Shown: piece by piece, positions 59,875-64,000 of the stretch | Position numbering within the stretch: position 1 is the first letter of the stretch | Layout of the letters: every line of letters begins with the position of its first letter | From: Citrus sinensis | Lineage: Eukaryota > Streptophyta > Magnoliopsida > Sapindales > Rutaceae | Length of the DNA: 64,000 nucleotides | Direction: 5' to 3' | Assembly (NCBI RefSeq): GCF_022201045.2 | Contig: NC_068561.1 | Location: forward strand, 23,876,501 to 23,940,500 | Notes under the pieces: model-generated | What the model was told of the DNA's origin: nothing | The model's database searches: none | The model's input: only the letters and a program-made list of their open reading frames with translations | Program-made: the position numbers and the translations under genes

Positions 59875-61042
59875 TTAATCAGTAAAATTAGCAACGGTGG
59901 CACCAGGCTTACAAGCCTTAGCCATAGGGCTTGGGTGAACAAAAGGGCTGGGCCTCACGGGCTTCCCCATAAGCTCTCCCGGCAGATCCTTAATGCCCTT
60001 CAAATAAAAAGTATAGAACAGCTTAAATGGAAACACAAGTTGCTTCAGCTTAACCTGCCCACTCACTCCTTCAAAGATCCCTGACCCTCCAGTCACAGCG
60101 AGACACGTGTCCTTGTATGTCAAATAAGACCCCTGCACCGATATGTGACCGTAGTCTCCGAAGTAGAAGCTGTATACGGCTTCGTATCTGTCACCTTTCA
60201 TTGGCTTGTGCTGGATCAAAATGCAAATTCCTGCTGTAATTCCCACTCGCTTTTGCAAGTCTCCGCTATATAACTGCAATACGTTAAAAAGATTATATAT
60301 TAACAATTCTATGTATACTAGTAACAATAGAATAAGCGATATTGGTGATCATGTTGCGGTATATCATATTGTCACCCAATTTTTTTTTTTTTCATACTTG
60401 ACGACTTCAACAAGATTCACATACGATAAATTACTAATTTTATATCACATCAGGTTATAATTTGTATGAAGTAATCTGAATATAGAACTTTTGTGCGGTA
60501 TTAATATAATTGAAACACGAAGGATGATTAACTTGCAAAACAAATGGGTACTGTGAAAAATTAATTTACTTTGTTGCTAAAAGGGACAAGATCACCGAGT
60601 GAATTGATGAAAAATTTCTTGCTCAACCGGAGATAGGCTGGGCTGCCACGATCTAGCTCGTTGATCTCATAAACATACAATTCTTGAACTTTGGCTACAA
60701 TTAATCAAAGATAAAACGGTAAAGAGAATGATTAACAAGATACGTCAAATTAAAAACAGAGGAATGTTAAGAAAAAAAAAAAAAAAGAAGATACTAACAA
60801 GGTTCATTTGTAGATGGGATCGGGTTATTGGATTGGCTCGTGCAAGTGAAAGATCTTTTGGGTACTGAGGAGATGCAGTGTGTGGTGGCGTGGAGATTGA
60901 AACTTTGATGAGTCAGAGACCTTGGGTATGTGAGCTTGAATTGCATAAATGATGACTGGGCCGGACAAGAATTATCGACTTGTTTGACAAAAGAAGAAGA
61001 AGAAGAGATAACGATTCTTGAAGCAGAGCTTGAACAAGCCAT
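59875..61042 (-). CDS. AOC: Allene oxide cyclase, chloroplastic, copy B
   Basis: Three coding exons on the minus strand: 61042-60799, 60694-60570 and 60273-59875; 255 residues. Same enzyme family, plastid location and intron phases as copy A. Transit-like start [20 protein letters not shown]; core segments [78 protein letters not shown] and [20 protein letters not shown]; end ATVANFTD. The Glu of YEIN and the Cys of AGIC are kept, so it looks catalytically competent. Differences from A include NELDR for NERDR, one extra residue before NSLGDL, CLAVTGG for YLAVTGG, and a shorter loop in KPMKGDR. The frame is open throughout, so I treat it as functional and partly diverged. A G-box lies about 375 bp upstream of its start codon. 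Confidence 0.96.
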
Positions 61043-63660
61043 ACTCGAGATTTTTCCTTCTTCTAATTCAGTTTTAGTGGGCGCTGGGGAAGGTAGAAAG
61101 TGATGCAAACGCAACTACGTACTGATGAGAAATACATGTATAGAGAATTTTTCTTCCTTTGGTTGCACAGAAGGACGGTGCTACTGCGGTCACCGTGGAC
61201 ATAGATTAATAGTCGACGAGTCTTCATGTTCCCGTGGAAATTGCCTTAATTTATATATCGGGCTACAATGCAATTGTGGTACCGTGTCACAATTACACCA
61301 GTTGTTAGATCCACTTAAATGAGTGGGGTCCACTTAAATAGGTAGAAACCCAACGGTTGGGTGCAACTCAATTTTATCCTAATTTATAATGTCTTAGGAA
61401 CTTTCTTTTCGTAATACACGTGTAGTGCGTTGTTTGTTTGGACTCTACACACGTTGGTGTTCCTCTATTTTTTTTTCTTTTTATAATAAATTACCAACTT
61501 TTACCTTTCTTTTAAGCAAAGGGACTTGAAGTTACTTATCCAGAGATGAGTTTATATTAGTGGATTTATTTATGTAAAATCCTATCTTTGTATGCAGTCA
61601 ATATGCAATTTCAGGTCACTATTTTTGTCAAAATAATTTAGAGTTTTTTTTTTGAAAAAAATCCATCCCATTTATTTTTATCGCAACTTAAAAATTACAA
61701 CATCTCACCACCAAATATATTCTAAATCCTATTCACCTCTATTTCTTCTTCTTTTTCTCTGTTTGGGCACAGACAAATTAATTTGCTTATTTAAAATATA
61801 ATATACTGATTGAAATTGTTGTAGCTTGAAGAAGGGTGCACTGAAAATCTTTTCCACTGTGCCCTGCATTTGTATGTACTATAGCTAGAACAATTTAGGT
61901 GGTCCTACGTTATTTGTTTCTTACTTTTTGAACTACAAGGTTGGGTTCTCCATTAGCAATTGGAATAACTATCTCTCTCACCAAGTACATTTTTTGATGT
62001 AATGTAAATTACAAATTATAATTTAATATTTCCAGAGAAAAGAAAAGAGTGTCAATAATGGAGCTCTAGCAATATCGAGAGTGGGGGCCTCCTGCTCTAT
62101 CAGCAAATTAATGTGAAAAACATTTGCTTGCACAGAAGTAGAAGGGGGGACCATGCAATTTGCTAAAAGATAGTTCACATTCAATGGTGAAAACAATGTC
62201 AATAAATTGCATTTGCTTTATCATCTTCTTTCCTCAGGACACCATATTTCTTGATAATAAAGGAGTCCGTAGTTCGTAAAACTGATGAGAGGTGGAGACT
62301 TTGAGACTAGAGACTCTCTCTTCTGTGTTTTCAGTTTTGGGGTCCCATTCCCTTCAATAATTTGAACCTCATATCATGCATGCATGCAGTCAAAAATAAA
62401 AATAAAAAATAAAAAATTCAAAGCAATGTATAGTATAATATTATTGGCAAAATTTGTCGAGTGACTTGTTTTTTGGACACGCAAGGCTCAAATTAAAATG
62501 GAGAGGATCTTTTGTTTTTATGCCTGCCTTAATATACCAGCTGTGATGTACTTACTATATATGGGGGGGCGTCTCTATTCTGGTTTGATGGGTTCATATT
62601 GAGAAATCATTTGCAGAAACTCACTATAGCTTGGGTGATGCTATGATGACAAAATTATTGGGGTAAAACAGCCCCCCACCAAGAGAGGAATGTTAAACTT
62701 TGAAGTCAAGGAATTAGTCGATGCAGTAAATTTTAGTTATATGCCAAGACATGATTGGATTGCGTCATATATGAGCCATGAAGAGAATAAGGAAATCAAA
62801 GCAAATATTCAAATTTATTTTCTAATTTATATGTGATCCTATCTTTATTTATATTAAAGTTCAATATCATGAAAAGATCAAGAGTCCAAATTAAAACAAA
62901 AAAAAAAAAAAAAAAACTTATAAATGTATGCTTGAAGTCGTATAGAAGAAGACATCCACTTACACGACAAATATATTGATATTCACAGTAAGAATAACCT
63001 TATCATCACTTTAATTCAAAAGACTTAAAAAAAAATAAAAGTTGAAAAATACCTCAAGGGGTGTAGAGAGAAGAACAATATAATGTGTGCTGTTGTTGGT
63101 AGCTTGATAGAGTGGGCTTCAGGCCTAGTGGTGGGCAGTAGCAGCCACGCAGCGCATGGAGCGACGCACACTCCGACCAAACACGAACAAACCTCCCCCT
63201 ACTTTCCCACAGATCCGAGAAACGCGTTGATTAGTCGTGTGTTGTGTCCCTAAAACATCATCTTTCCACCCTCACACGCCCACCATAGCGCGTGCACCCA
63301 CTCTCTTAGAGCCGCTAAAAATGGGAAATAAAATTTTTTGGAATGATGCTGCCTAATTTTAATAGCGCTTTGTCAGATCTCTCTCTCTCTCTCTTTCTTT
63401 TTAACCATGGCTGCTCTGCCTCTGCTGCTCTAAAGCGAAAAAAAGCCTAGGATCCTAGGGCAACCAAAATTTTGCCTAATCATTATAGGGTTGCTATTGA
63501 GAAACTCACCGTTAGTAGCATAGCAAATCAAATTACTTGATTTGGGCTTCTCAAAAAAAAAAAAAAATTACTGGATTTGGGAGATTGGCATCTTTCTATT
63601 TTAAAAAAAAAAAGATTAGCCCACATGGCCGCATGTACATGCATTGCTAGCTAGCTATTC
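61043..63660. other. Promoter of AOC copy B and 2.6-kb gene-free spacer
   Basis: The first few hundred bases hold the copy B promoter. An open frame at 61125-61322 (+) with many Cys codons has no recognisable family and lies in the promoter; not called. Further on there are A-tracts, CATGCATGCATGC near 62375 and a (TC)n run at 63379-63394. No gene supported. Confidence 0.45.
61417..61422. promoter_or_regulatory. G-box CACGTG upstream of AOC copy B
   Basis: CACGTG in the context TACACGTGTAG about 375 bp upstream of the start codon, at a distance similar to that in copy A. It may mediate MYC-type jasmonate feedback. Inferred. Confidence 0.45.
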
Positions 63661-64000
63661 TGCTTCCCGCTTCTGTTGATGGGGAAATTAAATAGTGTCA
63701 AGTCATTTCCACCCCCACAATTTTCTGACTCATTCGGCCCCCACAGACAGAAACGAACACGGACAATCAATCACCCTCCATTTCCCTCTCCTCTTTCTTT
63801 CTCCACTCTCTCTGCTGCTCTTCTGCTTTCTCTGCCAAAATTCAGTGGCTCTTCTCTTCTCCTCTCTATCACAGACAAAAGTTTTTCTTTTTTTCTTTTT
63901 TCTTTTCAATTGTAAAGGAAAGACAAAAATTATTAAAAGTAAGGAAACCCCATATACTCCACTCTCATTCAATGCCAGCCAATAGTGCCAAAATCTGTTT
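63661..64000 (+). other. Pyrimidine-rich stretch, possible leader of a gene beyond the right edge
   Basis: CT-rich sequence (63776-63900, with repeated TCTCTCTGCTGCTCTTCTGC-like words) resembles plant 5' untranslated leaders, for example that of the 14-3-3 gene here. Three overlapping open frames exist but none has a recognisable product. The gene, if any, starts outside the window. Confidence 0.3.

Noticed and set aside
61125-61322. Cys-rich 65-codon open frame upstream of AOC copy B
   Set aside because: Lies in the AOC promoter, matches no known small Cys-rich peptide pattern, and has no signal peptide.

Overview
This is nuclear DNA from a flowering plant, almost certainly a eudicot. The genes are intron-rich with GT-AG splice sites, the spacers are AT-rich, and they are littered with short DNA transposons (hAT elements and MITEs). 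Protein sequences recalled from citrus look closest, so Citrus or another Rutaceae is my best guess, but this cannot be proved from the window alone. No LTR retroelement, rRNA, tRNA or CRISPR-like array was recognised.

Layout from left to right. 1-608: 3' end of a CCT/TCP-1 zeta chaperonin gene (+). 1155-2146: a non-autonomous hAT element. 2660-4151: a small twin CX9C protein of the Cmc1 type (-). 6864-8284: a 14-3-3 protein (+) with a long intron in its leader. 9732-13727: an eleven-exon RCC1/UVR8-like beta-propeller protein (+). 15074-15940: an AWPM-19/PM19-like membrane protein (-) of four exons. 16632-20724: a plastid rhomboid-like protein (-), probably proteolytically inactive, with a second hAT copy inside an intron. 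23063-27107: a CDCA7-type zinc-finger protein with a DDT-like domain (+) and one GC-AG intron. 27108-33940: a gene-poor stretch with MITEs, a dead DUF295 F-box fragment and a tandem array of 150-bp monomers organised as a three-unit higher-order repeat. 33948-37636: a plastid DUF2854 membrane protein (+). 40785-45054: a plant-specific basic protein of unknown function (+) with a 2.7-kb last intron. 47232-51857: an unrecognised six-exon protein (-). 52-57.5 kb: a gene-free, microsatellite- and MITE-rich stretch. 57521-61042: two tandem allene oxide cyclase genes (-) of jasmonate synthesis. 61043-64000: no gene; the last 300 bases look like the pyrimidine-rich leader of a gene beyond the window.

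Most genes are unrelated housekeeping genes placed by chance, as is usual in plants. The exception is the allene oxide cyclase pair: same strand, same intron positions, about 1 kb apart, each with a CACGTG G-box upstream. This is a recent duplication in the jasmonate pathway. The most unusual structure is the higher-order tandem repeat at 32.04-33.18 kb. The genes most worth a second look are the rhomboid with a GGTG active-site motif, the CDCA7-like gene with its GC-AG intron, and the two genes of unknown function. All exon boundaries were placed by reading splice signals and keeping the reading frame. Untranslated ends are approximate.
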